Shown here: positions 17,448 through 25,519 of the stretch, one piece after another | How positions within the stretch are numbered: position 1 is the first letter of the stretch | Layout: every line of letters starts with the position of its first letter | DNA from: Bacteroidales bacterium UBA6248 | GTDB lineage: Bacteria > Bacteroidota > Bacteroidia > Bacteroidales > Lentimicrobiaceae | DNA: 50,253 nucleotides | Assembly (NCBI GenBank): GCA_002441345.1 | Contig: DJVU01000090.1 | Location: 1-50,253, forward strand | Direction: 5' to 3' | Notes under the pieces: model-generated | What the model was told of the DNA's origin: nothing | Database searches by the model: none | Seen by the model: the letters and a program-made list of their open reading frames with translations, nothing else | Translations under genes and position numbers: made by a program

Positions 17448-18200
17448 TTATTTTTCCTCCTTAGCCATTCGTTCAATGGCCTTGTCGTAATACTCTTCGG
17501 CTTGCAGGAAGCCATCGGCCCATACTTCTTTCTTTTCAGCAACACCTTTGTCGTTCAGGTGCATCCAGATTCCATCCTTAAAGTTGTTTTTGTAAGGACC
17601 CGAAACCATCACCCGGCCGTTGGGATGGAAAAAGGTGGCCAGCCCTTCAAGTTTTCCGTTTTTATAGGTTGCACTCAGTTTCAGTGGTCCGTCAAAATAA
17701 TACTGCTTCCAGGGGCCGTCCTTGATTCCGTTGCGGTACGCAATTTCTTCCAGAAGGTTTCCGTTCTGGTAGAAGTTTTTCCATGTTCCTGCAGCAGCTC
17801 CGTTTTCGTAGATTTCTTCCGCAATTACGATCCCGTCTTCGTTGAAAAATTTCCACAGTCCTTCCCGCTTTTCACTCAGGTACAGTCCCTCTGCAGCCTT
17901 TTCACCAGTACGGAAATAGGTAATGGCATAGGCTCTGTTTCCGTTGTCGGAAAATTCGGTAACAGCTTTTACTTTTCCCGTTGAATCGTAATACGTAAAT
18001 GTGCCTTCCGGTTTGTTGTCGTTGAACGACCCCCGGTAAACCAGGTTTCCGGCTGCATCGTATTTTTTCCAGAGGCCCTGTTTCAGGCCCATGGCATCAG
18101 TTCGGTTCGTCGCATCCGTTAATTCGGAAGCGCTCTGTCCGTATGCAAAAAAGGATGCAGATGTAAAGGCAATAAAAAGAAGAATACTGTATCGTTTCAT
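17448..18200 (-). CDS. Exported MORN-repeat (YwqK-like) protein
   Basis: 250 residues with a signal peptide (ILLFIAFTSASFFAYGQSA). The mature part is a series of about eight ~22-residue MORN_2-type repeats with the core GLWKKYDAAGNLVYRG, GTFTYYDSTGKV, GLWKFFNEDGIV, GTWKNFYQNGNL, GPWKQYYFDGPLK, GLATFFHPNGRV and GIWMHLNDKGV. These repeats make an elongated beta-hairpin solenoid. Such proteins are widespread in Bacteroidota and are often labelled 'YwqK family antitoxin', but no toxin gene is adjacent here, so that name says little. The C-terminus is a short charged helix (EYYDKAIERMAKEEK). Periplasmic or surface location is inferred from the signal peptide; function unknown. Confidence 0.82.
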   Translation of the reverse strand: MKRYSILLFIAFTSASFFAYGQSASELTDATNRTDAMGLKQGLWKKYDAAGNLVYRGSFNDNKPEGTFTYYDSTGKVKAVTEFSDNGNRAYAITYFRTGEKAAEGLYLSEKREGLWKFFNEDGIVIAEEIYENGAAAGTWKNFYQNGNLLEEIAYRNGIKDGPWKQYYFDGPLKLSATYKNGKLEGLATFFHPNGRVMVSGPYKNNFKDGIWMHLNDKGVAEKKEVWADGFLQAEEYYDKAIERMAKEEK

Positions 18201-18263
18201 CGTTGTATGGCTGGGTATTTTTTAACAGAAAAACTTAAACGGCATTTGCACGGCATTGTTTTT

Positions 18264-18271
18264 TACTTTTG
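18264..18271 (+). promoter_or_regulatory. Possible promoter upstream of recR
   Basis: TACTTTTG fits TAnnTTTG, and a TTTG at 18245-18248 lies 15 bases upstream of it, a little close for a -33 element. It would leave a leader of about 130 bases before recR at 18405, so the assignment is weak. Confidence 0.3.
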
Positions 18272-18404
18272 TGATCATCTGCAAGCAATACAGTTCATGT
18301 AAAAAGTTGCATAAAGTAAGCAGGTTTTCCCCGGCAAAATTAATCATTTTATTTTCAGGGGATAATTAAACAAAAACAGTGCCTTTGTTTTGAAAATGTG
18401 ACGA

Positions 18405-19025
18405 ATGAATACTCCCTATTCCTCCCGCCTGCTCGAGGCGGCGGTCAATGAATTTACACGTCTGCCCGGCATAGGTCGCAGAACTGCACTGCGATTGTCG
18501 CTTCACCTGCTTCGCCAGGATCCCTCCCGCGCCGAAGCCCTTGCACAGTCAGTGCTCAAACTCCGCAGCGAAGTGTGCTATTGCGAGCGTTGCCATAATA
18601 TATCCGACTCCGGATTATGCCTGGTTTGTTCCGATACACACCGCGATGCAGGCACTGTTTGTGTAGTAGAAGATATCCGCGATGTGATGGCAATTGAAAA
18701 TACTGCCCAGTTCAGGGGCGTTTACCATGTCCTTGGCGGGATTATCTCACCAATGGACGGCATAGGCCCCGGAGATCTGAACATAGAGTCGCTTGTGAAA
18801 AGGGCGGAGGAGGATCGGATTTCGGAACTTATAATGGCACTGCCGGCCACTACAGAAGGCGATACCACCGGCTTTTATCTGTTCAAACGTCTGGGAGAAA
18901 AGGTAGGAACCGTAACTGCCATTTCCCGGGGTGTGGCCGTTGGCGACGACCTGGAATTTGCCGATGAAATTACGCTGGGCCGTTCCATCCTGAACCGCGT
19001 TCCCTACCAGCGCTCGCCGGGCTGA
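18405..19025 (+). CDS. recR: Recombination mediator protein RecR
   Basis: 206 residues, close to the usual ~200. Family features in order: helix-hairpin-helix with LPGIGRRTALRLSLHLL (residues 18-36), a Cys4 zinc finger (CYCERCHNISDSGLCLVC, four Cys in CxxC pairs), then a Toprim domain (VCVVEDIRDVMAIE, and YHVLGGIISPMDGIGPGDL), and the C-terminal LGRSILNRVPYQRS. RecR works with RecO and RecF to load RecA onto SSB-coated DNA in gap repair. The gene is single here: the frequent neighbours dnaX and ybaB are absent. The pirin-like gene follows after 109 bases on the same strand. Confidence 0.97.
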   Translation: MNTPYSSRLLEAAVNEFTRLPGIGRRTALRLSLHLLRQDPSRAEALAQSVLKLRSEVCYCERCHNISDSGLCLVCSDTHRDAGTVCVVEDIRDVMAIENTAQFRGVYHVLGGIISPMDGIGPGDLNIESLVKRAEEDRISELIMALPATTEGDTTGFYLFKRLGEKVGTVTAISRGVAVGDDLEFADEITLGRSILNRVPYQRSPG

Positions 19026-19134
19026 CAGCAGAGGCCTGAATACACTCTGTTTCCGCAGCCCTGAACTGCAACGATAAGGTTTTCGTATTTGCCCTTCACT
19101 TGAATCCAAACGTATGAATCAATGATATTGTCTG

Positions 19135-19845
19135 ATGAAAGTTGACTTGTTCCGATCGGATGAGCGTGGCAGAGGGGAGTACGGATGGATAAATATCCGG
19201 TACAGCTTCAGCTTTGCCGATTATTTTGATCCGAAGCGTGAGCGTTTCGGAGCTCTCCGGGTATGCAACGAGGTGGTATTGCAGGGAGGAGCGGTTTTAG
19301 GGCCGGTAAGTCACCAGAATCTGGAGATCCTGCTGATGCCCCTCAGCGGATCACCGGGACTTGCCACAAACGACGGCTGTATCCGGAATATCACTGCAGA
19401 GCGGCCGCTGTTGATTTCAGCGGGCTCAGGGATAGAATATTCCATATCCGCAGCTCCCGGAACCGAACCATGCCGTTTTCTTGAACTTTGGATTTTTCCT
19501 GACAGAAAAAACACCGAACCCGCTGTGCTTCAGGTGCCGGAACCGGATTTGCGGCAATCCGGCAACCTGCAGGTGCTGGTTTCGGCGGATGGAAACGATG
19601 GCGGCGCCTGTATTAAGCAGCAGGCACGCATTCTGCGTCTGAAAATCAGGGAAGGAAATACCTGTACTTTTCAGGCTGCATTTCAGGGGAGTAATTTGTT
19701 TGTTTTTGTTATCGGCGGTAAAGTTGAATCCGCCGGTTTTACTGCCGCTGCAGGCGACGCACTGGCAGTTGCCGAATGTTCCGGAATTCGGATCAATGCA
19801 CTGAATGACTGTGAGCTGATGCTGGCAGAGGTGCCGGAAGCCTGA
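19135..19845 (+). CDS. Pirin/YhhW-like bicupin with degenerate metal site
   Basis: 236 residues. The order of motifs follows YhhW-type pirins: a Gly-Trp start (EYGWINIRYSFSFADYFDP), ERFGALRVCNEVVL, SAGSGI and a C-terminal second cupin ending CELMLAEVPEA. Aligned by eye with the intact paralogue at 48622-49341, the metal ligands H59, H61, H103, E105 of that protein correspond here to V58, H60, Y102 and I104, so only one of four is left. The fold is probably kept but metal-dependent dioxygenase activity is not expected. It may be a ligand-binding or protein-binding relic. It ends 5 bases from the convergent small gene at 19851 and has no obvious own promoter. Confidence 0.8.
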   Translation: MKVDLFRSDERGRGEYGWINIRYSFSFADYFDPKRERFGALRVCNEVVLQGGAVLGPVSHQNLEILLMPLSGSPGLATNDGCIRNITAERPLLISAGSGIEYSISAAPGTEPCRFLELWIFPDRKNTEPAVLQVPEPDLRQSGNLQVLVSADGNDGGACIKQQARILRLKIREGNTCTFQAAFQGSNLFVFVIGGKVESAGFTAAAGDALAVAECSGIRINALNDCELMLAEVPEA

Positions 19846-19850
19846 TCGGG

Positions 19851-20114
19851 TCAGGATTTTACAGCCAGAACCGGATCCTCCACAATATCGAAAATGCTCA
19901 TCTGGTTGGCACTGATTTCGGGTTCGCCGTGTGAACGTACCGCCCCGAATCCATTGCTGGTAAGATAGTGCATGATTGCCTGTTTGTACATATGGATGGG
20001 TGTGGTGTTGTGCTTCTTACAGAATGCATCCACCCGCTTTTTCTGCTGAGCGGTAAGTTTAAATGCCACAGCCTTGTACCTGATCGGTTTTCTGCGTCGC
20101 TTTTTTGTTGCCAT
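19851..20114 (-). CDS. Small basic protein with ribbon-helix-helix-like segment
   Basis: 87 residues. A very basic start (MATKKRRRKPIRYKA) leads to VAFKLTAQQKKRVDAFCKKH and TTPIHMYKQAIMHYL, a strand followed by two helices with spacing like the Arc/CopG ribbon-helix-helix fold. The last 35 residues are acidic and probably flexible. A DNA-binding regulator is a reasonable guess, but I recognise no named family. No partner toxin gene is adjacent: the neighbours are a convergent pirin-like gene 5 bases away and glmM, which lies 93 bases upstream on the same strand. Confidence 0.6.
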   Translation of the reverse strand: MATKKRRRKPIRYKAVAFKLTAQQKKRVDAFCKKHNTTPIHMYKQAIMHYLTSNGFGAVRSHGEPEISANQMSIFDIVEDPVLAVKS

Positions 20115-20207
20115 GCCGGATAGGCTTATTACACGGGCTAATATAGAAAAACTTTCGTTTGAACCGCCATTTTACCTTAAAACCCGGCTTCAGCAGTTTT
20201 GCGATGC

Positions 20208-21596
20208 TTACAGGCGAATAATTTCGCGGATGTCTTCAATTATCTTTCTCGCCAGCACATCGGCTTTCGCACCGGAGTCGCTCTCGGAGTAAATCCGGAT
20301 AATTGGTTCTGTATTCGAACGGCGCAGGTGCACCCATTCGCTCCCAAATTCGATTTTTACTCCATCCTCTCTGTTTACCGGCTGTTTTGCGTACTTCAGG
20401 GCGATTTTGTTCAGGATATCTTCAACATCCATCTCAGGCGAAAGCTGGATTTTGTTTTTTGAGATTGTATAATCGGGATAAGAAGCCCGGAGCGCCGAGC
20501 AGCGTTTGTGTGATTTGGCCAGGTGCGTCAGAAACAATGCAATGCCAGCCAGGGCGTCCCGGCCATAGTGCAGATCGGGAAGGATAACGCCTCCGTTGCC
20601 TTCGCCTCCGATAACAGCTCCGGTTTCTTTCATCCGGGCGACAACATTTACTTCTCCTACGGCCGAGGTAAAATATTTTCCTCCGGCCTTTTCGGTAACA
20701 TCGCGCAATGCCCGGGTCGACGACATATTGGAAACGGTATTCCCTTTTTTTAAGGAGAGTATGTAATCGGCTACAGCCACCAGGGTGTATTCCTCGCCGA
20801 ACATTTCGCCGTCCTCGCACACTATTGCCAGGCGGTCAACATCAGGGTCGACCACAAAACCAACGTGAGCTTTGTTTTTAACAACGAGCCGTGAAATCTC
20901 ATCCAGGTTTTCGGGCAGGGGTTCCGGATTATGGGCAAAACGCCCGTCGGGCACACAATTAAGCTCATCAATGGTTTCCACACCCAGAGCTTTAAGCAGT
21001 TCCGGAATTGCGATGCCACCTACAGAATTTACGGCATCCACCGCTACCCTGAATTTTGCCCTGCGAATTGCATCCGCATCCACATAGGGCAACTCCAGAA
21101 TGCGCTGAATGTGCTTCTGCAGCTGCGAATCGTCACAGGTAACGATTCCAAGGGCATCAACGGGTGCAAAGTCAAAATCGCCCGCATCGGCAATCTGCAG
21201 AAGCTGTTCGCCTTCGGCTGCACTGATAAATTCACCATGGCTGTTAAGAAGCTTAAGGGCATTCCATTGCCATGGGTTGTGGCTGGCCGTGAGAATGATG
21301 CCGGCACCGGCGCCAAGTTCTTTCACTGCCATCTCCACCGTAGGGGTGGTGGCCATTCCCAGGTCGGTAACGTCTATCCCCATCCCGCAAAGGGTGGCAT
21401 TTACAAGACTGCCGACCAGCGGCCCCGAAACACGGGCATCGCGTCCGACAACCACGTTTATTCTTCCGGTGCTGCCGGCTTTTAAAATAGTGGCAAATGC
21501 CGCCGTAAATTTTACCACATCCGGAGGAGTAAGGCCTTCGCCCGGCTTTCCGCCAATGGTTCCCCTGATTCCTGAAATGCTCTTTATTAAAGTCAT
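20208..21596 (-). CDS. glmM: Phosphoglucosamine mutase
   Basis: 462 residues from the ATG at 21596 (MTLIKSISGIRGTIGG); the longer open frame upstream lacks family similarity. It converts glucosamine-6-phosphate to glucosamine-1-phosphate for UDP-GlcNAc, and hence peptidoglycan and LPS synthesis. Alpha-D-phosphohexomutase motifs are all present: phospho-acceptor S105 in ILTASHNP, the metal loop DPDVDR (Val in place of the more common Ala), the sugar loop GEGNGG and the phosphate-binding RRSNTEPIIRIYSE near the C-terminus. The N-terminal SGIRGTIGG is typical of the Bacteroidota form, which is sometimes annotated as phosphomannomutase; activity on mannose phosphates cannot be excluded. A TATTTTTG box at 21624-21617 could be its promoter. 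Confidence 0.92.
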   Translation of the reverse strand: MTLIKSISGIRGTIGGKPGEGLTPPDVVKFTAAFATILKAGSTGRINVVVGRDARVSGPLVGSLVNATLCGMGIDVTDLGMATTPTVEMAVKELGAGAGIILTASHNPWQWNALKLLNSHGEFISAAEGEQLLQIADAGDFDFAPVDALGIVTCDDSQLQKHIQRILELPYVDADAIRRAKFRVAVDAVNSVGGIAIPELLKALGVETIDELNCVPDGRFAHNPEPLPENLDEISRLVVKNKAHVGFVVDPDVDRLAIVCEDGEMFGEEYTLVAVADYILSLKKGNTVSNMSSTRALRDVTEKAGGKYFTSAVGEVNVVARMKETGAVIGGEGNGGVILPDLHYGRDALAGIALFLTHLAKSHKRCSALRASYPDYTISKNKIQLSPEMDVEDILNKIALKYAKQPVNREDGVKIEFGSEWVHLRRSNTEPIIRIYSESDSGAKADVLARKIIEDIREIIRL

Positions 21597-21850
21597 GGAT
21601 ATACGTTTCTGAAATGCAAAAATAATCAAATTGCACACGTATGCCCGGATTACCTTGTTCGCAGGGCAATATAAATCTTTCAATCCGGTAACTTTTCTTA
21701 TGACTTTTCAACAAGGTGTTGTCCATAACTTTGCTTCCGGAGGTAATAATCCGGCGGGAGTTTTTAGTAATATTACAAGAGCGAAATCCGGAAGCCGCAC
21801 CGTAGTGTTCTGAAGAAGTTGATGGGCGGAATGCGGATTGATAAATTGCC

Positions 21851-21858
21851 TAACTTTG
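21851..21858 (+). promoter_or_regulatory. -7 promoter box of the TPR-aroE operon
   Basis: TAACTTTG fits the Bacteroidota TAnnTTTG element and ends 32 bases before the ATG at 21891. A second TAACTTTG stands at 21726-21733, preceded 16 bases upstream by TTTTC (21705-21709), and could be an additional start. The rest of the 294-base gap from 21597 holds nothing else I can name. Confidence 0.45.
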
Positions 21859-21890
21859 CGCGGTTATTGAAATAGCAGTAATGTACTTTT

Positions 21891-23312
21891 ATGGATGATT
21901 TTTTTGAATTTACGGAAGAAGACGAAACTCTTAACAACCTGGCCGATCGTTTTGAAGCCATGGTAAAGGAAGGGAGCCGGTATTTTTTCGATATTGAAGA
22001 ATACGAAGATCTGATCGATCACTATCTTATTACCGGTAATCTTAAGATGTGCGGACTGGCAATCGGCCATTCGATGGAGCAGTATCCCGGGCATACCGGC
22101 TTTCAGATAAGGCAGGCTCAGTTGCTGGTTTCCTCCAACAAGGCAGAGAAAGCCCTGAGGGTGCTCGCTAAAGTTGAGGATATTGACCCAACCAACAGCG
22201 AAATTTACATTACAAAAGGTGCTATCTACAGTCAGCTGAAGCGTTACGACGATGCTATCAGGGAGTACAACAAGGCCATCAGGGAAGACGAAGTCGACCT
22301 GGCCAATATTTATTCCAACATCGCATTCGAATACGAGAACCTCGGCAATTACGACAAGGCGATTGAATACCTGAAAAAGGTTCTGGAACTGGAGCCCGAT
22401 AACGAATCCATCATCTTCGAGCTTTCGTTTTGCTTCGAAATAAGCAGCCTCAACGAAGAATCCATCGAGTACTTTACTGCTTTCACCGATCGAATGCCCT
22501 ACTCCAAGTTTGCCTGGTTCAACCTCGGAGTGGCTTACAACAATGTGGAACTTTTCGAAAAGGCTATCCAGTCGTTTGAGTTTGCCATCGCCATCGATCC
22601 CGGATTTTCATCGGCTTACTTCAATAAGGCAAATTCCCTGGCAACCATGGGGCTTTACCGGCAGGCCATCGATTCGTATATCGATACCTTCGATTACGAA
22701 GATCCGGAAGCCTTTACCTATTATTCCATCGCCGATTGCTATGAAAAGCTGAGCGACTTTACCAATGCCATTACCTTCTTCCGTAAAGCACTTGATATGG
22801 ATGAAAGTATGTCTGAAGCATGGGTAGGTATGGGAGTTTGTTACGATTCCATCGGAAATATAATGGCGGCAATACGATACATCCGCCGCGGACTCGATCT
22901 TGATCCGGATAACGCCGAATATCTTCTTACGCTGGCCAGCAGTCAGCAGAATGCCGGTTACTTCAGCGAAGCTGCAATATCCTATACCCGTGCAGCCGAA
23001 ATTAACCCGCTTGATCCTATGCTGTGGACCGATTTTGCCTCTCTATTTGCCGGGATGGATGAGTACGATCACGCTCTGGAAATTATTGAAACAGGCCTTA
23101 CGCATCAGCCTGAAAATTCAGTGCTTTATTACCATAAAGCAGCTTTCCTCTATTGCCTGGGCCGGCGCAAGCAGGGTATGGCAGCACTGGAGGCAGGTTT
23201 TGTTTACGGCAGCGACGGACTGGCGGATATCTTCGTACTCGTGCCCAATATTTCCGAAGATAAAGAGATCCTCGCCACCATCGACCGTCAGTACCCTGAC
23301 CTGATCCTCTGA
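21891..23312 (+). CDS. Tetratricopeptide-repeat protein
   Basis: 473 residues without signal peptide or membrane segment. After an acidic start (MDDFFEFTEEDETLNNLADR) about ten consecutive 34-residue TPR units fill the protein, for example SEIYITKGAIYSQLKRYDDA, ANIYSNIAFEYENLGNYDKA, FAWFNLGVAYNNVELFEKA, EAWVGMGVCYDSIGNIMAA and DPMLWTDFASLFAGMDEYD. The array forms a right-handed superhelix for protein-protein contacts in the cytoplasm. It ends 16 bases before aroE, so both are likely co-transcribed; a functional tie to shikimate synthesis is not evident. The partner protein is unknown. Confidence 0.9.
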   Translation: MDDFFEFTEEDETLNNLADRFEAMVKEGSRYFFDIEEYEDLIDHYLITGNLKMCGLAIGHSMEQYPGHTGFQIRQAQLLVSSNKAEKALRVLAKVEDIDPTNSEIYITKGAIYSQLKRYDDAIREYNKAIREDEVDLANIYSNIAFEYENLGNYDKAIEYLKKVLELEPDNESIIFELSFCFEISSLNEESIEYFTAFTDRMPYSKFAWFNLGVAYNNVELFEKAIQSFEFAIAIDPGFSSAYFNKANSLATMGLYRQAIDSYIDTFDYEDPEAFTYYSIADCYEKLSDFTNAITFFRKALDMDESMSEAWVGMGVCYDSIGNIMAAIRYIRRGLDLDPDNAEYLLTLASSQQNAGYFSEAAISYTRAAEINPLDPMLWTDFASLFAGMDEYDHALEIIETGLTHQPENSVLYYHKAAFLYCLGRRKQGMAALEAGFVYGSDGLADIFVLVPNISEDKEILATIDRQYPDLIL

Positions 23313-23328
23313 ATTAACCGCAAGGTAT

Positions 23329-24099
23329 ATGAGCACCAAGCGATACGGACTTATTGGCCGAACCCTCAGTCATTCTTTTTCGCGCGATTACTTTACCCGG
23401 AAATTTGAAGCCGGACGCATCGATGCCGAATACCTGCTTTTTGAACTCGACGATATTAGCAGAATACACAAACTTATTGCTTCCAATCCGTCGCTCCGGG
23501 GTTTAAATGTTACAATTCCGTATAAAAAAACAGTAATTCCATTTCTTTCAAGGCTTTCACCGGAAGCCGAAGCTATCGGAGCCGTCAACACCATCGTTAT
23601 CGGAGGCGGGAAGGATTCGCTTGTTTTAAGCGGTTACAATACCGATGCCCCGGCATTTGCCTCTGAGGTCAGGGCCTTTACGGGATTATCCGGTGGAAAG
23701 GCTCTTGTACTGGGTTCGGGGGGGGCTTCAGCAGCGGCAGTATATGCACTGAATGAAGAGGGCTGGACAGTTCAGGTTGTAAGCCGCGGGGCGCTTGCTC
23801 CCGGATCCGTCGGCTACGAGGCGCTGACACCGGAAGTGCTACGGCAATACCGCCTGATTGTAAACTGCACTCCTGCAGGGATGTATCCCGATATCAAAGG
23901 GATGCCTCCTTTGCCGGAAGATGGAATTACTCCGGACCATTTTCTGTTCGATATGATTTACAATCCGGATGTTACCGGTTTTATGGCAGCAGGCCTTAAA
24001 AAGGGCGCCCGCGTTACGAATGGTGCCGGTATGCTGCGTCTTCAGGCAGAGCTGTCGTGGCAGCTCTGGCATGCGGAAACGGCTTATGAGAAGCAATAA
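23329..24099 (+). CDS. aroE: Shikimate dehydrogenase
   Basis: 256 residues, slightly short for AroE. It reduces 3-dehydroshikimate to shikimate with NADPH in aromatic amino acid synthesis. The substrate-binding SHSFS motif is at residues 13-17 (normally SxS), the catalytic Lys lies in LNVTIPYKK, NTIVIGG and the substrate-binding Asp in YNTDAPAF follow, and the Rossmann loop is ALVLGSGGASAAAVYAL. The C-terminal NGAGMLRLQAELSWQLW is family-typical. It is the second gene after the TPR gene (16-base gap). Its last 16 bases overlap the end of the convergent response-regulator gene, so the two share their 3' ends. No other shikimate gene is in the window. Confidence 0.95.
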   Translation: MSTKRYGLIGRTLSHSFSRDYFTRKFEAGRIDAEYLLFELDDISRIHKLIASNPSLRGLNVTIPYKKTVIPFLSRLSPEAEAIGAVNTIVIGGGKDSLVLSGYNTDAPAFASEVRAFTGLSGGKALVLGSGGASAAAVYALNEEGWTVQVVSRGALAPGSVGYEALTPEVLRQYRLIVNCTPAGMYPDIKGMPPLPEDGITPDHFLFDMIYNPDVTGFMAAGLKKGARVTNGAGMLRLQAELSWQLWHAETAYEKQ

Positions 24100-24764
24100 C
24101 CTACGCCTTTGATGGTGCGTATGCTGCCGGTACCGGTTTTCTCCCTGATTTTGCGGATGTGAACGTCGATTGTCCGCTCTCCTACAACCACATCGTCGCC
24201 CCATACACCCGAGAATATCTCGTCACGGGTAAATACTTTTCCCGGTTTGGATGCCAGCAGCAACAGAAGCTCAAATTCCTTGCGCGACAAATCGGTTTCC
24301 TTGCCATTGCGGATTACGATGTAGCGTTCCCGGTCAATTACAAGGTCGCCGTACACCAGCCTGGCAGGCTCTTCCCGGCCTGAAGGATGGCGGCGGAGCA
24401 GTGCTCTTACCCTGCTGATGAATACTCTTGGCCTTACCGGCTTGCGGATGTAATCGTCGGCTCCGGCTTCAAAACCTTCTATCTGTGAGAGATCTTCGCC
24501 ACGGGCCGAAAGGAATGCAATAACCGTTCGGTCCATGTCAGGAAGGCTGCGGATCCGGCGGCAGGTTTCATAGCCGTCGTTACCCGGCATCATCACATCC
24601 AGGATAATGAGATCGGGCCGGGCAGCTGCAGCCACAGCCACCGCCTCCTCACTGTTTTGTGCGCAGTGAACTGAAAATCCCTCCTTCCTGAGGTTGTACG
24701 CCAGAAATTCCAGGATATCCGCCTCATCATCAACAAGCAGTACTGATGACCCATTCCTTTCCAT
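24084..24764 (-). CDS. OmpR/PhoB-family response regulator
   Basis: 226 residues. Receiver domain at 7-120 with acidic pocket VDDEAD, phospho-acceptor D56 in LIILDVMMPGNDG, Thr/Ser switch replaced within IAFLSARGED, and Lys in YIRKPVRP. The C-terminal winged helix (from about 130) shows DLSRKEFELLLLLASKPGKV, TRDEIFSGVWGDDVVVGERT and VDVHIRKIREK, as in PhoB/OmpR DNA-binding domains. It should bind direct-repeat promoters when phosphorylated. No histidine kinase gene is next to it; the hybrid kinase at 3612-5066 already carries its own receiver and is not an obvious partner. It overlaps the end of aroE by 16 bases in convergent orientation and is transcribed away from the 24969 gene. Confidence 0.95.
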   Translation of the reverse strand: MERNGSSVLLVDDEADILEFLAYNLRKEGFSVHCAQNSEEAVAVAAAARPDLIILDVMMPGNDGYETCRRIRSLPDMDRTVIAFLSARGEDLSQIEGFEAGADDYIRKPVRPRVFISRVRALLRRHPSGREEPARLVYGDLVIDRERYIVIRNGKETDLSRKEFELLLLLASKPGKVFTRDEIFSGVWGDDVVVGERTIDVHIRKIREKTGTGSIRTIKGVGYCFS

Positions 24765-24888
24765 CCGTTTTGGTTTTTTTAAACGGTGCCAAAGTATAGC
24801 ATGAACGTAAATTTATTGTAAAGTGAATGTTAACATTGTGTTTCCTGCGCCGGTTTTACCGGAATGATTCTGAAAATCGTAAAACAGG

Positions 24889-24919
24889 TTGCGAATTACG
24901 AATAAAACTTGTAGGTTTG
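24889..24919 (+). promoter_or_regulatory. Promoter of the membrane protein/cyclase-like gene pair
   Basis: TTG at 24889-24891, a 20-base spacer, and TAGGTTTG at 24912-24919 fit the two-part Bacteroidota promoter. It lies 49 bases before the ATG at 24969, in the 204-base divergent gap with the response-regulator gene. Confidence 0.55.
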
Positions 24920-24968
24920 ACTCTCCTGTAATCTGCCAGGGCGGCAGAATAAACTTTTTGCTGTTCAG

Positions 24969-25511
24969 ATGAATAACTCCGGTGAAATGAACCAGGCTGC
25001 GCCTCCGGAAGGAAGCAGACTTCAGATTAGTGAACCCTCTCCCGGCGTCACGCGACTGTCTATTCCCCGCGAGGGGTTTTCGTTGAAAGGCCTTTTTATC
25101 CTTTCGGTGATATTTTTCTGGATGCTGATGATTCTTGCCTGGATGCTGCTGCTGATCCCGCTGGGCTGGGGATGGGCCTTGCTTTCCCTTCCTTTCTGGC
25201 TGCTCTCGTTCATCAGTTTAAGGATTGTGTGGAGGATGCTGTTTTCCTATCAATCCGCAGAAGCCGGAAACGGCAGCCTGACCCTTAGGAAAACTACGGG
25301 AAAGGTGACAGCCACCGCTGTTTTCAACCTGGATGAAATTGAAGCGGTGATGCTGGTAGAGGGTACATACCGGACACTGGCAGGTATTTCACGCAAAGGC
25401 ATTTACCCGGCCATTATCCGAAACGGGGAAGCATTTTCGGTGGGTGAACGTTGCAGCCGGAGCGAAAAACAGTGGATCTTTGAGGTTTTGAAGCGTTTAA
25501 CTTTAAAATAA
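24969..25511 (+). CDS. Two-TM membrane protein with cytoplasmic beta-rich tail
   Basis: 180 residues, not recognised as a named family. Residues 1-38 are polar. Two hydrophobic helices (about 39-60 and 64-90, rich in Leu/Trp: FFWMLMILAWMLLLIPLGWG) form a hairpin. The remaining ~90 residues alternate strands (SLTLRKTTGKVTATAVFNLD, IEAVMLVEG, AIIRNGEAFSVG) and end with a helix (SEKQWIFEVLKRL), a layout like small PH-like domains found on bacterial membrane proteins. It ends 8 bases before the cyclase-like gene and shares its promoter, so the two products probably act together. No cyclic-nucleotide-binding motif is visible. Confidence 0.65.
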   Translation: MNNSGEMNQAAPPEGSRLQISEPSPGVTRLSIPREGFSLKGLFILSVIFFWMLMILAWMLLLIPLGWGWALLSLPFWLLSFISLRIVWRMLFSYQSAEAGNGSLTLRKTTGKVTATAVFNLDEIEAVMLVEGTYRTLAGISRKGIYPAIIRNGEAFSVGERCSRSEKQWIFEVLKRLTLK

Positions 25512-25519
25512 GGATATTC

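Noticed and set aside
17448..18200. Toxin-antitoxin module (YwqK-type MORN protein called antitoxin)
   Set aside because: The protein is exported and no toxin gene is adjacent, so the antitoxin label is not supported.
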